Source: Acidobacteriota bacterium (GTDB lineage: Bacteria > Acidobacteriota > Terriglobia > Terriglobales > Acidobacteriaceae). From it: 35,948 bases of DNA. The position numbers were made by a program, and so were the translations under genes. Positions 1-8,976 of this stretch are shown piece by piece. The notes beneath the pieces were generated by a model. The model worked only from the letters and a program-made list of their open reading frames with translations, had not been told where the DNA came from and did not search any database. Every line of letters starts with the position of its first letter. Position 1 is the first letter of the stretch. Location of the stretch: the NCBI GenBank assembly GCA_021800255.1, contig JAJYZC010000038.1:1-35948 (forward strand), in the 5' to 3' direction.

Positions 1-823
1 GGTCCGCATAGAGCAGGCCGTTCAGTTCCGCTCCCAGCAGCACGCTGAAAGAGGTGATGTAGAGCCAGACCAGCGTGGCGATTCCGGCGGCAAAGGAGCC
101 GTAGAAGCGGGAGTAGTTCACATCGCGCGTGACCCACCAGCCAAAAACCAGCGTGGCTGGGAACCAAATGATCGTGCCCGCGACGGCCCCGGGAATGACG
201 CCGACCCAGCGTTCCGTGCGCTTGGTGCCGAAGTGGTAGAGGACGGCAAGCACCACCATGCTCGTTACCACCGCGGTCGACCAGCGCACCATCCTCCAGA
301 AGAACAACACCATGTGGCGCATCTCGTGGCCGGCAGCTTCGACCATGGAGATTTCGATCTGGTGGCCGAAAACAATCACCATCGTGGCCACCGACAAGGG
401 AATGAGCACGATAGGCACAAGCAGCAGCGCCCGGATGCGCCGCTCCCAAAAACCCCACGATTCCGGCGAGAGCCGGTAGGCGCGGCGGAATCCCTCCATG
501 AGCGAGAGCATGACGCCCAACCCGGCAAAGATGCTGAGGCAGGTGGCGGAGAGGATCACCTGGGCAGAGTGGAGGCGGCTGGAGAGAACGTAGGACTGGA
601 GCAGGTCGAGGGTGTCGGCGGGCAAGAACTGCTCGAAGAGCGCGCGCAGCTCGCCCACCACCGTCGGCCCTTCCTGAAGCTGCGCCACCAGCGTGGTGAC
701 GACCAGAACCGCCGGAAACATCATCAGCATTGCGGAGTAGGCCGCAGCCTTCGCTGTGTTGACCACGTCGTGGGCAAGGGCCTGCCAAACAGCTTCGCGG
801 AATTTGCCGATCCATGCGCGCAT
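1..823 (-). CDS. YihY/BrkB family inner-membrane protein (3' end beyond window)
   Basis: The minus strand is open from an ATG at 823 to the window edge, giving about 274 residues. The product begins MRAWIGKFREAVWQ and continues through several hydrophobic segments. The early motif with AAAYSAMLMMFPA and the late GWWVTRDVNYSRFYGSFAAG and TSFSVLLGAELNG stretches are typical of the YihY/BrkB (formerly 'ribonuclease BN') family. These are polytopic inner-membrane proteins of uncertain function, and the old RNase BN label is wrong. Family members are usually about 270-330 residues, so little is missing. It lies 118 bases downstream of the 4-alpha-glucanotransferase gene on the same strand and could be read through from it. 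Confidence 0.85.
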   Translation of the reverse strand, partial: MRAWIGKFREAVWQALAHDVVNTAKAAAYSAMLMMFPAVLVVTTLVAQLQEGPTVVGELRALFEQFLPADTLDLLQSYVLSSRLHSAQVILSATCLSIFAGLGVMLSLMEGFRRAYRLSPESWGFWERRIRALLLVPIVLIPLSVATMVIVFGHQIEISMVEAAGHEMRHMVLFFWRMVRWSTAVVTSMVVLAVLYHFGTKRTERWVGVIPGAVAGTIIWFPATLVFGWWVTRDVNYSRFYGSFAAGIATLVWLYITSFSVLLGAELNGLLYAD

Positions 824-941
824 AGCTTCACAGGCAAGAGTAGAGCATTTTGTCTGCTTTCGGCGATAGGCCTTTGTGAATTCCCGGACCGCAGACGCGC
901 CCGGAGGGGAGCGGGAGGGTCTGCGGTCCGGCGAAAAGCTG

Positions 942-2492
942 CTACCGGAGCGCGTTCTCCAAACCTTCTTCCGGCGGGGCCAGAGGATCGTTGTCGCGGT
1001 CGGTGACCTCAGCCAGCGCGGCCAGCCGCGCCGCGAGTTCCGGCGTCCAGCTCCCTAGGGGCGCGCGCCAGGTCCAGTTGCCGGCGGGAACGGCGGGGGT
1101 GTTCATGCGCGCTTCCGAACCCAATTCCAGCAAATCCTGGGCTGGCGCCAGGGCAATTTGGGCTGCACTGGCTTGGAGGGCGCGCAGGAGCGGCCACACA
1201 GGCCGGCCGCTCACCGGCCCAACGTAGGCTTCAACGGCTTCGCGCTCCGCTTGGTTCACGGTCTCCCACCAGCCCTGGGTGGTGTCGTTGTCGTGCGTGC
1301 CGGTGTAGGCCACGGTGGCGGGGGTGAAACGGTGGGGCAAGTGGATGTGCGCGCCCTTATCGCTGAAACCGAATTGGAGAACCTTCATGCCCGGCAAACC
1401 GAGTTCGATGCGCAGCGCGTCAACTTCGGCAGTAATGATGCCGAGGTCCTCGGCCACCAGCGGCAGCGGCCCCAGCGCCGCTTCCAGGGCGCCAAACAGC
1501 GCACGGCCGGGCGCTTTCACCCACTCTCCGTTTACCGCCGTCTTCTCGGCGGCGGGAATCGCCCAATACGCCTCGAAGCCGCGGAAGTGGTCGAGGCGGA
1601 TGATGTCGTAGAGTTCAGTGGCGCGGCGGATGCGGTCGATCCACCAGTCGAAGCCGCGCCCCTCCAGCACGTCCCAGCGGTAGAGGGGATTGCCCCAACG
1701 CTGGCCGGTGGGCGAGAAGTAGTCGGGTGGAACGCCGGCGATACGGATGGGATGGAGTTCCTCATCCAGCTCGAAGAGTTCAGGGTGAGCCCACACGTCG
1801 GCAGAATCCATGCTGACGAAGATGGCCACGTCGCCGAGGATGCGAATGCCGCTGCCCGCGGCAGCCTGCTGGAGATCGCTCCATTGCCGCGAGAAAGCGA
1901 ACTGCAGCGCCTGTTCCTGCTGGAGGGCGCGTTGGCGCGCGGCGGCGAAACCGGCTAGGGCCTGCGGATCGCGCCGGCGCAGCGGTTCGGGCCATTGCGT
2001 CCACGCGCCGGTCGAAAACTCACGCCGCAAGACGGCGTAGAGCGCGTAGTCGGTGAGCCAGGCTGACTGGCTGCTGCAAAACTCTTCGTACTCCTCCCAT
2101 TGCCGGGCAGTGGCGGGGCCGTCGAGACCGCGATCAAGAAAGTTGTCCGCGGCTTCGTAAAGAAGAGGCAGCTTGCGCTGTTCCACCTCTTGGAAATCGG
2201 CCGCGCCATTGCCGCCGGCGAGGCCGGCGATGCGAGCGGCATCGATCCAGCCCCAATCGCGCAGGACTTCTAGGCTGATGAGGTAGGGATTGCCCGCAAA
2301 CGCCGAGGAGGCCGCATAAGGCGAGCCGCCATAGCCGGCAGGGCCGAGCGGCAGCACCTGCCAGACGTGCTGTTTGGCCGCGGCCAAAAAGGCCAGAAAT
2401 TCCTGCGCCGCGGGGCCCAGGTCGCCGATGCCGCCGCCGGAGGGCAGAGAACTGATGTGCAGCAAGACGCCGGAAGAACGCTGAAACTGCAT
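942..2492 (-). CDS. malQ: 4-alpha-glucanotransferase (amylomaltase), GH77
   Basis: The 516-residue product transfers alpha-1,4-glucan chains between maltooligosaccharides in the cytoplasm. It opens with QFQRSSGVLLHISSLPS, the usual GH77 start. Catalytic motifs are in the expected order: the nucleophile Asp in IRLDHFRGF (D301), the acid/base Glu in LVAEDLGII (E348) and the stabilising Asp in YTGTHDNDTT (D401). Length matches the short bacterial amylomaltases (about 500). The frame is open upstream to 2561, but I chose the Met at 2492 because family similarity begins there; no strong ribosome-binding site is visible. It is divergent from the GH2 gene, with 178 bases between the two starts. Confidence 0.93.
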   Translation of the reverse strand: MQFQRSSGVLLHISSLPSGGGIGDLGPAAQEFLAFLAAAKQHVWQVLPLGPAGYGGSPYAASSAFAGNPYLISLEVLRDWGWIDAARIAGLAGGNGAADFQEVEQRKLPLLYEAADNFLDRGLDGPATARQWEEYEEFCSSQSAWLTDYALYAVLRREFSTGAWTQWPEPLRRRDPQALAGFAAARQRALQQEQALQFAFSRQWSDLQQAAAGSGIRILGDVAIFVSMDSADVWAHPELFELDEELHPIRIAGVPPDYFSPTGQRWGNPLYRWDVLEGRGFDWWIDRIRRATELYDIIRLDHFRGFEAYWAIPAAEKTAVNGEWVKAPGRALFGALEAALGPLPLVAEDLGIITAEVDALRIELGLPGMKVLQFGFSDKGAHIHLPHRFTPATVAYTGTHDNDTTQGWWETVNQAEREAVEAYVGPVSGRPVWPLLRALQASAAQIALAPAQDLLELGSEARMNTPAVPAGNWTWRAPLGSWTPELAARLAALAEVTDRDNDPLAPPEEGLENALR

Positions 2493-2670
2493 GATCCCAT
2501 TATCGACGCCACGGAAGACTGGGGCTGACCGCGGCATTCTCAGGCGATGGAAGACCGGCATGGCCTGCGATAATTTCTTTCTGACCGCGCCTGTGGTTCA
2601 CACCCGCGCCACGCGCCGCCAAAGGCGGCCTTACAGACTATAATCCCCATGACCGGCGTAAGCTGCCGCA

Positions 2671-5394
2671 ATGTCCCTCAGAAACTCCGGAGACCCTGCC
2701 TTGAAAAATCGAATTGGGCGTGTTTTGTTTTCCCTTTTGGCGCCGGTTGCCGCACTGCTTGCGCCGGTGTGCGCCGCGGCCAGGCCAAGCCTTCCCCAAC
2801 CTGTGGCGCTGTCTACGGGCTGGCAGTTGCAGTACGCGGCCAAGACGCCCGCAAGCGGCGCGCAGATCTCCAGCGCCGGTTTCAACCCCAGCGGCTGGTA
2901 CGCAGCCACGGTTCCCGGCACGGTGCTCACCTCGCTGGTGAACGACCACGTGTATCCCGACCCCCTGTATGGAGAAAATATCCTTCAGATTCCCGAGAGC
3001 CTGGCGCACTCCTCCTATTGGTACCGGACGGTGATCGCGGTTCCCAAATCGTATAAAAACCACCGCGTATGGCTCAACTTCGAGGGGATCAACTTTTCCG
3101 CCGATGTCTGGGTGAACGGCGTGCAAGCGGGGACGATTCGCGGCGCCTTCATCCGCGGCATCTTCGACATCACCGCCGACGTGAAGCCCGGCAAACCCGC
3201 GGTAGTGGCCGTGCTCATCGCGCCCCAGCCTCATCCCGGCGCCCCCCATGTACACACCTTGCGCGCTGGCATCGGCCCCAACGGCGGCATCAGCGCCATC
3301 GACGGGCCGACGTTTTTCTCCACCATCGGCTGGGACTGGCTGCCGACGATTCCCGACCGCGACACGGGCATTTGGCAAAAGGTCTATCTGTCGGCCACCG
3401 GGCCTGTAGTGGTGAAGAATCCCTACGTGACCACTGACCTGCCCTTGCCTCGAACCGATTCCGCCGATGTGACCGTACAGGCTACGGTGGAAAACGTCAG
3501 CGGCAAACAGGTGAAAGGCGAACTGCGGGGAAGTATCGGAAACATCGCGTTCAAGAGAATCGTCGTGCTGGCGCCGCACAGCACGCAGTCCGTGACCTTC
3601 GATGCCAAGAACACGCCCCAGTTGCACATGGAGCATCCGCGCCTCTGGTGGCCGAACGGCTACGGCGCGCAAAATTTGTATACGCTCCATCTCAGCTTTG
3701 AGACCCGGCGCGCGATCTTTTGGCGTGAGGTTTCAGACGCGCAGAACGTGAGCTTCGGAGTCCGCCAGATCACCTACTCTGTTCCCGGCTCGAATACCCT
3801 CACCATCTCCGTCAACGGCGTGCCCATCTTCATTCGCGGCGGCGACTGGGGTCTGGACGAGGCCCTCAAGCGCATCCCGCGGGCGCGGCTCGATGTGCTG
3901 ATCCATCTGCACCAGTTGGCGCATTTGAACTTGATCCGCAACTGGGTGGGCCAGAGCACCAGCGAGGACTTCTACAATCTCACGGATAAGTACGGCATTC
4001 TGGTTTGGGACGAGTTTTTCCAGCCCAATCCCTCCGATGGGCCTGATCCGGACGACGTGTCCACGTATTTGGCCAACGTGCGGGACAAGATTCTGCGCTT
4101 TCGCAACCATCCTTCCATCGTGTTGTGGTGTGCGCGCAACGAGGGCAATCCGCCGCCGGAGATCGACGCGCCGCTGCGCAAGATGCTGGCGAATCTGGAC
4201 CCCTCGCGGCTTTACCAGCCCAGTTCAACCTCTGGACACGGTGTGCGTTCGCACGGGCCTTACGACTGGCGCCGGCCTCGGGATTTCTACAAGATCGACG
4301 GCGATTATTTCAAGACCGAAACCGGCAGCGTATCCATCCCTACGCTCGAATCCATCGAAGCCATGATGCCGCGCGAGGATTGGAACACCATCAACGACGA
4401 CTGGGCCGAGCACGACTTCGCGCGCGGCAACTCTGGCGCGCAGGATTACCCCGCGGAGATCGCCGCTCGCTACGGGCCCTTCCGCAACCTCGCCGACTTC
4501 GTGCGCAAGGCGCAGTTGGCGAACTACGAGGCCTTCCGCGCCATGTACGAGGGGCGCAACGCAGAGATGTTCCATCCCACCACGGCGGTCATCACTTGGA
4601 TGAGCAATCCCGCTCACCCCAGCTTCGTATGGCAGATTTATGACTACGACTATGAGCCGATGTCCTCGTATTTTGCCGTGATGCACGCCTCGGAGCTGGT
4701 GCACATCCAGTTCAACCAGGCCAATGGCGAGCTGCAAGTGATCGACAACCTGCCCACACCGGTAAGCGATGCGACCGCGCAGGTCTCCATCTACGATCTC
4801 GACGGCTCACTGGCCGCCCAGCACCAGACCAAGTTCACCGCCGCGCCCGAGGCCGCCACTGATCTTGGCCCGGTCAAGTTTCCGGCCGGGTTGTCCGCGG
4901 TCTACTTTCTCCAGCTCGATCTGCGGGACAGCGCGGGGAAGCTCGTCTCCAGCAATTTCTACTGGCTCGCCCAGCCCGATCACCGCGGCAATCTGACGGC
5001 CCTCAACCAGCTTCCGATGGTGACCCTGGAAGCCAAGGCGGAGTGTAAAGACGAAGGCGGCGAGCGCGTGGTGACGGTCACGCTGCACAATCCGTCGCGG
5101 AACATCGCCTTGATGGCGCACTTGCAACTGCGGCGGAAATCGGGCCAGCGCGTGTTGCCCGCATTCTACAGCGACAATTATGTCTCGCTCGTCCCCAACC
5201 AAACTGAGACCATTACGATTAAAGCCGCGCGGAGCGATTTCAAAGGCGAGGATGCGCTGGTGGTGTTCGACGGCTGGAACGTCACTGTAGCCCCGGCAGC
5301 GTTCGACGGCGTGGCCGTAGCGCCGAACGTGGATGCCCAGCCGGACCACTGGCCCGACACGGGGCTGCCGTACCGGACCAGCGACCTGCATTAG
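2671..5394 (+). CDS. Exported GH2 glycosidase, exo-beta-D-glucosaminidase/mannosidase-like
   Basis: The product is up to 907 residues with a signal peptide ending near VCAAA (about residue 36). It then has a jelly-roll sugar-binding domain (about 45-240, with DVWVNGVQAG), an Ig-like domain, and a GH2 barrel from about residue 385. The barrel contains VWDEFFQ, the acid/base Glu in CARNEGNPP (E491), and a probable nucleophile in FKTETGSVSIP (E550). The SGHGVRSHGPYDW segment and overall order resemble exo-beta-D-glucosaminidases (CsxA type) more than beta-galactosidases. It probably trims chitosan-like or mannosyl oligosaccharides outside the cytoplasm; the substrate is inferred. A TTG at 2701 has a GGAG 8 bases upstream and would give a signal peptide starting MKNRIGRVLF, so it may be the true start. 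Confidence 0.85.
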   Translation: MSLRNSGDPALKNRIGRVLFSLLAPVAALLAPVCAAARPSLPQPVALSTGWQLQYAAKTPASGAQISSAGFNPSGWYAATVPGTVLTSLVNDHVYPDPLYGENILQIPESLAHSSYWYRTVIAVPKSYKNHRVWLNFEGINFSADVWVNGVQAGTIRGAFIRGIFDITADVKPGKPAVVAVLIAPQPHPGAPHVHTLRAGIGPNGGISAIDGPTFFSTIGWDWLPTIPDRDTGIWQKVYLSATGPVVVKNPYVTTDLPLPRTDSADVTVQATVENVSGKQVKGELRGSIGNIAFKRIVVLAPHSTQSVTFDAKNTPQLHMEHPRLWWPNGYGAQNLYTLHLSFETRRAIFWREVSDAQNVSFGVRQITYSVPGSNTLTISVNGVPIFIRGGDWGLDEALKRIPRARLDVLIHLHQLAHLNLIRNWVGQSTSEDFYNLTDKYGILVWDEFFQPNPSDGPDPDDVSTYLANVRDKILRFRNHPSIVLWCARNEGNPPPEIDAPLRKMLANLDPSRLYQPSSTSGHGVRSHGPYDWRRPRDFYKIDGDYFKTETGSVSIPTLESIEAMMPREDWNTINDDWAEHDFARGNSGAQDYPAEIAARYGPFRNLADFVRKAQLANYEAFRAMYEGRNAEMFHPTTAVITWMSNPAHPSFVWQIYDYDYEPMSSYFAVMHASELVHIQFNQANGELQVIDNLPTPVSDATAQVSIYDLDGSLAAQHQTKFTAAPEAATDLGPVKFPAGLSAVYFLQLDLRDSAGKLVSSNFYWLAQPDHRGNLTALNQLPMVTLEAKAECKDEGGERVVTVTLHNPSRNIALMAHLQLRRKSGQRVLPAFYSDNYVSLVPNQTETITIKAARSDFKGEDALVVFDGWNVTVAPAAFDGVAVAPNVDAQPDHWPDTGLPYRTSDLH

Positions 5395-5534
5395 CGAACC
5401 TGCGCCCGGCGGCGATGCTCACGGTGATCTTGGGGTTGGCTGCCACAGCGCAGCAGCGCGCCGCGGCAGCCTCGGCCTGCGCGCTTATGGCTTCCGCCCG
5501 CGGATGCGGTATCGTCTCTGAAGAGGAGCATTCG

Positions 5535-6560
5535 ATGCGCGCCGCAGAACTTGTCTCTCCACGAACATTCCGGCTGACTGACATGCCCATTGAAGATCCC
5601 GGTCCGGGCGAAGTGCAGGTTCGGATTGAGGCGGTGGGCGTGTGCGGGTCCGATCTCCACGCCTACACCGAAGGCGCGGTGGGCGGCACTGCCAACGTCT
5701 ACCCCATGCTGCTGGGCCACGAACCCGCCGGCGCCATCGTGAAGACCGGCGCCGGCGTCACCGGGCTGGCTGCGGGCGACCGCGGGGCGCTGGAGCCTGC
5801 GCTCTATTGCTATCACTGCGAGTTCTGCTTGAGCGGACGCCACAACGTGTGCGCAAACATCCGTTTTCTGAGCAACCCTCATCATCTGGGTTTTTTCCGG
5901 GAACGAATCAATCTGCCCGCCGTCAACTTCCGTCCCATCCCCGCCGCGATGCCGTTCGACGAAGCCGCTCTGCACGAGCCTCTGGCGATTGCCATCCACT
6001 CTACCCGCTTGGCGTCCATCCGTCTGGGCGAAAGCGTAGCGGTGATCGGCGCAGGGCCCATCGGGCTTTTGACCATCGCCGCGCTGCGTGCCGCCGGCGC
6101 AGGACGCATCTGGGCCGTGGAACCCCTGGCTCACCGGCGTGAGTTGGCCCGCGGAATCGGCGCGGAGGCCGCGCTCGAACCCGCAGAAGCCGCAGAAGAG
6201 ATTCTCCGCGCCACAGGGCAGCGCGGCGTGGACTGCGCCATCGACTGCGCGGCCGGAGAACAGACGATGAATCAAGCCATTCAACTCGCCTGCAATGCCG
6301 GCCGCGTCGTACTCACTGGCATTCATTCCACGCCCGCTGTATCGATGAACGGGCCGGCCATGCGGCGCAAGGAGCTCACCATCTTCAACGTGCGCCGGTC
6401 AAACCACGAAACGAATCTGGCTTTGGAACTGCTGCGCGCGCACCCCGGCTGGTTCCGGCCGCTGCTCACACACACCCGGCCATTGGATCGCATCGATGAG
6501 GCCTTTACCATCGCCAGCCAGTATCTCGACGGGGTGGGAAAGATGACCATCAGGCCATAG
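5535..6560 (+). CDS. Zinc-dependent alcohol/polyol dehydrogenase (MDR family)
   Basis: This 341-residue medium-chain dehydrogenase oxidises an alcohol or polyol with NAD(P) as cofactor. Catalytic zinc ligands are in VCGSDLH (C37) and GHE (H62, E63). Four cysteines at 92, 95, 98 and 106 (YCYHCEFCLSGRHNVC) form the structural zinc lobe. The Rossmann motif VIGAGPIGLL follows. The sequence resembles sorbitol, threonine or L-idonate dehydrogenases, but the substrate cannot be fixed from sequence. The frame is open 40 codons further upstream, but AAGAGGAG seven bases before the ATG at 5535 and the start of family similarity decide the start. It follows the GH2 gene after 140 bases on the same strand. 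Confidence 0.88.
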   Translation: MRAAELVSPRTFRLTDMPIEDPGPGEVQVRIEAVGVCGSDLHAYTEGAVGGTANVYPMLLGHEPAGAIVKTGAGVTGLAAGDRGALEPALYCYHCEFCLSGRHNVCANIRFLSNPHHLGFFRERINLPAVNFRPIPAAMPFDEAALHEPLAIAIHSTRLASIRLGESVAVIGAGPIGLLTIAALRAAGAGRIWAVEPLAHRRELARGIGAEAALEPAEAAEEILRATGQRGVDCAIDCAAGEQTMNQAIQLACNAGRVVLTGIHSTPAVSMNGPAMRRKELTIFNVRRSNHETNLALELLRAHPGWFRPLLTHTRPLDRIDEAFTIASQYLDGVGKMTIRP

Positions 6561-6684
6561 GCCGTGCCGGAAATTGTAGCGGTTCTCTGATCGGTCGAGG
6601 GCGCAGCGCGGCCTCCGCGTGGCGTTTTTCCTCAACCGGCGCCCCTACCGATCTCTGCATGAACGCTCTATAAGAGCGGCTCAG

Positions 6685-8244
6685 TTAGCGCAACATGGCG
6701 CCTAAGTTAGCGTGGATCCTCGGATGGGCCGCTGTTCCGGTTACCGTGAGCGGGACCCCGTTGTTCACGGTACGATGAAGGAACTGGCCGAAAAAGCCTC
6801 CCACGGAATTAGCGGCCTGGTTAGCCAGCGCGCCGATTCCAGAGGACGTATTCAGCTTGGCGGTCAGATTGAAGTTGAGCGCCCCCGAAGGAGAAACGCT
6901 GCCGCTTCCTGTCGCGGTTCCGATGGCCGGAACCGACGCCAGAATGTTGCTGAACCTGGAAATCTGCGGAGACGAGTTCACATTGGCGCGCAGCGTCTGG
7001 ATGGCCGTTCCGCCGCTCGTTCCGCCCAGCGGATTCAACCCCTGGATGCTGGAGCCGAGGTTGAACCCGGCCAACTGCGTATTGTCGAGTTCCACCGGTC
7101 CGGTAATGGTGGCGGCGGTGGCCGGCCCGCTGATGGCAAGGTCGGCTGTCAGCGTGCCGCCGTGCAGCGACGACCCGCTGGGGAGCTGCACACCGAACGC
7201 CGGCAACAACGCCTCCAGTTGATCCACGGGAAGGCTAGGCGCAGCCAGCCGCAGGTCCAGCACCACGGCTTGCGGCGTTAGCCGGTACCCTCCCGTCACA
7301 TGCACAGTCACCGCCCCCGTATGAATCGCCAGGTCGGAGATCTGCCCGGTGCGCGCATCCAAGTTGTTGGAGATCGAGTAATCGATGTGCACCGGCTGCG
7401 GAGCCGGCGATCCGGTGCGCGCCAGTTGCAGGTGCGCGGCCACGATCTTGCCGGTGCTCACTGTGGTGCTGCCGTTCGACTGTACGTTGGCGTTGATATC
7501 GGCCACCATCGAGATGCCCTTGCTCGGGTCCACAAGCCCCGCTGCCACGGGGTCCAGATGCTTGACCTCCAAGCTGGCGTGGAACGGCGTGTTGGAGGCA
7601 TCCTCTTTTGCCAGCGGCCCGGCGGCCCCGCTGAGCTGGAGGGTTCCCTGGCCCGGCAGACTGGCGGAAAGCTGGAAGGGGAAGGACTTCGCCAGCGAAA
7701 ACTGATGCACCTCGAGGTTGACCTTGGAGTACACGAACGGCTTGCCCGTGGCCGGCAGCGACGAGACCGTTACGCTGCCATCGTTGATCGCAAGTGCGCC
7801 CACGGTGAAGTTGGGAATGGCGCCCGGCTGGCTGCTTGCCGGCCCCGCCGCCGCGCCGCCGATGCTCGAGAAGTTCCACTTACCGTTCTGAGCCTGGATC
7901 AAGCGAATGGCCGGCGAGTCCACCTTCAGATCGGTGACGTGCACCTGGCGGTGAAAGATGAGCGGCATAACCTCCACTCCGATTTGAAAAGATCGGGCCT
8001 GGAGAAATGGCGACGTGCTGAACGCCGGATCGTCGGCGATGGCGATGTTATTCGCCACCAGGCTGCCGGAGATCAGCGAAAAGCTCAAGTGGCTCAGCGT
8101 CACCCGCCGCCCCAGTGCGTTCGATAGCTGCTCCTCGAGCATGGGCCTAAAGGTGTCGGCGTTGATGAAAAACGGCAGCGCCACAAGCACAAGAACGGCC
8201 AGCGCAACGGCGGCCAAAACGATTTTTACCCAATGCCTTCGCAT
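6685..8244 (-). CDS. AsmA-family membrane-anchored protein
   Basis: The 519-residue product has one N-terminal membrane segment (about residues 7-28, KIVLAAVALAVLVLVALPFF) followed by a long periplasmic beta-rich region. The motif ADTFRPMLEEQLSNALGRRV just after the membrane anchor, and LSHLSFSLISGSLVANNIAI, are typical of AsmA proteins. The C-terminal part has repeated short beta segments rich in Gly, Ser and Thr. AsmA-like proteins are linked to outer-membrane assembly and intermembrane lipid transport; the role here is inferred from family. The ATG at 8244 was chosen over a frame open to 8292 because GGGGGAGG precedes it and the anchor begins there. It is convergent with the dehydrogenase gene. 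Confidence 0.85.
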   Translation of the reverse strand: MRRHWVKIVLAAVALAVLVLVALPFFINADTFRPMLEEQLSNALGRRVTLSHLSFSLISGSLVANNIAIADDPAFSTSPFLQARSFQIGVEVMPLIFHRQVHVTDLKVDSPAIRLIQAQNGKWNFSSIGGAAAGPASSQPGAIPNFTVGALAINDGSVTVSSLPATGKPFVYSKVNLEVHQFSLAKSFPFQLSASLPGQGTLQLSGAAGPLAKEDASNTPFHASLEVKHLDPVAAGLVDPSKGISMVADINANVQSNGSTTVSTGKIVAAHLQLARTGSPAPQPVHIDYSISNNLDARTGQISDLAIHTGAVTVHVTGGYRLTPQAVVLDLRLAAPSLPVDQLEALLPAFGVQLPSGSSLHGGTLTADLAISGPATAATITGPVELDNTQLAGFNLGSSIQGLNPLGGTSGGTAIQTLRANVNSSPQISRFSNILASVPAIGTATGSGSVSPSGALNFNLTAKLNTSSGIGALANQAANSVGGFFGQFLHRTVNNGVPLTVTGTAAHPRIHANLGAMLR

Positions 8245-8538
8245 GGAAGCCTCCCCCCTAGCACGAGGGCATTGTACCGCTCTCCAGCCCATCTTCGCCG
8301 CAGTGACAATCCCGGCGGCGCCGGCAATAAAACCCTGAAAGCCGTCTCCGCAAAGGCTGCATGCGTATGCGCAGGCTCTTCTCGTCGCGCCGCGCGCCGC
8401 GTTTTTCGCGTTCGTTTGCAGCCGCCCTCGCCTTCGCTTCTGCTCCGGCGCCGCGTTATTTCAATCCGCGCATCCCTCCACGGCCGCGCTCCCCAAAAAA
8501 ATTGTTGCTTATTTTTCCACTCATCCTGCGTTTTTTTC

Positions 8539-8567
8539 TTGACATTGTCGATGCATGAATCTATACA
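8539..8567 (+). promoter_or_regulatory. Near-consensus sigma-70 promoter for the Lys/Ala peptide gene
   Basis: TTGACA at 8539-8544 and TATACA at 8562-8567 are separated by exactly 17 bases. Initiation would be near 8574, giving a leader of roughly 58 bases before the ATG at 8632. It is one of the best promoter matches in the window. Confidence 0.75.
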
Positions 8568-8575
8568 TTCTTCAA

Positions 8576-8614
8576 CTGCAATGTAACGATTGCAGAATCG
8601 ATGCAACCCATCGA
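8576..8614 (+). promoter_or_regulatory. Two small hairpins in the leader of the Lys/Ala peptide gene
   Basis: CTGCAAT at 8576-8582 pairs with ATTGCAG at 8589-8595 around a six-base loop. TCGATG at 8598-8603 pairs with CATCGA at 8609-8614 around a five-base loop. Both sit between the predicted transcription start and the ribosome-binding site (AGGGAGA near 8617-8623). They could stabilise the 5' end or regulate translation; that role is inference. Confidence 0.45.
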
Positions 8615-8631
8615 AAAGGGAGAATAGGCAA

Positions 8632-8706
8632 ATGGCAACAAAGAAAAAGGCACCCGCGAAGAAAGCAGCCAAGAAGGCAACCAAGAAGGCTGCGAAGAAG
8701 AAGTAG
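8632..8706 (+). CDS. 24-residue Lys/Ala-rich histone-tail-like peptide
   Basis: The reading frame encodes 24 residues made of only Met, Ala, Thr, Lys and Pro, with 13 lysines and 7 alanines, in a KKA/AKK pattern like histone H1 tails and bacterial HU or Hc1-type extensions. It has AGGGAGA about nine bases upstream, a near-consensus promoter at 8539-8567 and a perfect 18-bp terminator hairpin 22 bases after the stop. The complete gene architecture argues for expression. A role in binding DNA or RNA is inferred from charge only. The alternative is a leader peptide or an sRNA that happens to contain the frame. Confidence 0.6.
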   Translation: MATKKKAPAKKAAKKATKKAAKKK

Positions 8707-8728
8707 CGGATCGACCAACCCAAAAGGC

Positions 8729-8768
8729 AACACTGAGGGGAACGCTGCAAAGCGTTCCCCTCAGTGTT
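8729..8768 (+). terminator. Perfect 18-bp hairpin terminator after the Lys/Ala peptide gene
   Basis: Bases 8729-8746 are exactly complementary to 8751-8768 around a GCAA (GNRA) tetraloop, and the right arm runs into TTTT at 8767-8770. This is a strong intrinsic terminator. The A-run on the left side (8722-8725) is short, so it works mainly for rightward transcription. Confidence 0.85.
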
Positions 8769-8785
8769 TTGGGGAAAAGATTACG

Positions 8786-8938
8786 GCGGTTCTCCAACTC
8801 CCGCGAGGCGCGGAAGGGCTTGCTGGCCGCGGCGGATGGCGCATTCTTCCCCACCGGCGAGAACCCGCCCGTGGGGCCCTGGACGAGGAAGACGTTGCGC
8901 TGAGGCCTCGCCCTGCCCCACGCCAGTTGGAGAACCGC
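8786..8938. other. Foldable intergenic element with 14-bp perfect terminal inverted repeat
   Basis: Bases 8786-8799 are perfectly complementary to 8925-8938. Inside, GCGAGGC (8803-8809) pairs with GCCTCGC (8905-8911). A compound hairpin at 8849-8876 has arms CCCCAC and GTGGGG, an inner GGCG/CGCC helix and a single C-C mismatch. The stems are nested, which is compatible with one folded RNA. It lies between the upstream terminator and rsmE, so it could be the rsmE leader, a separate RNA, or a small inverted-repeat element. No convincing reading frame fills it. Confidence 0.45.
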
Positions 8939-8976
8939 GATAAACTCAGAGCAAAGACCATGCAGGGAGCAAGACT

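Noticed and set aside
2638..3690. 350-residue minus-strand open frame
   Set aside because: It overlaps the secreted GH2 gene, whose catalytic motifs and signal peptide are unambiguous.
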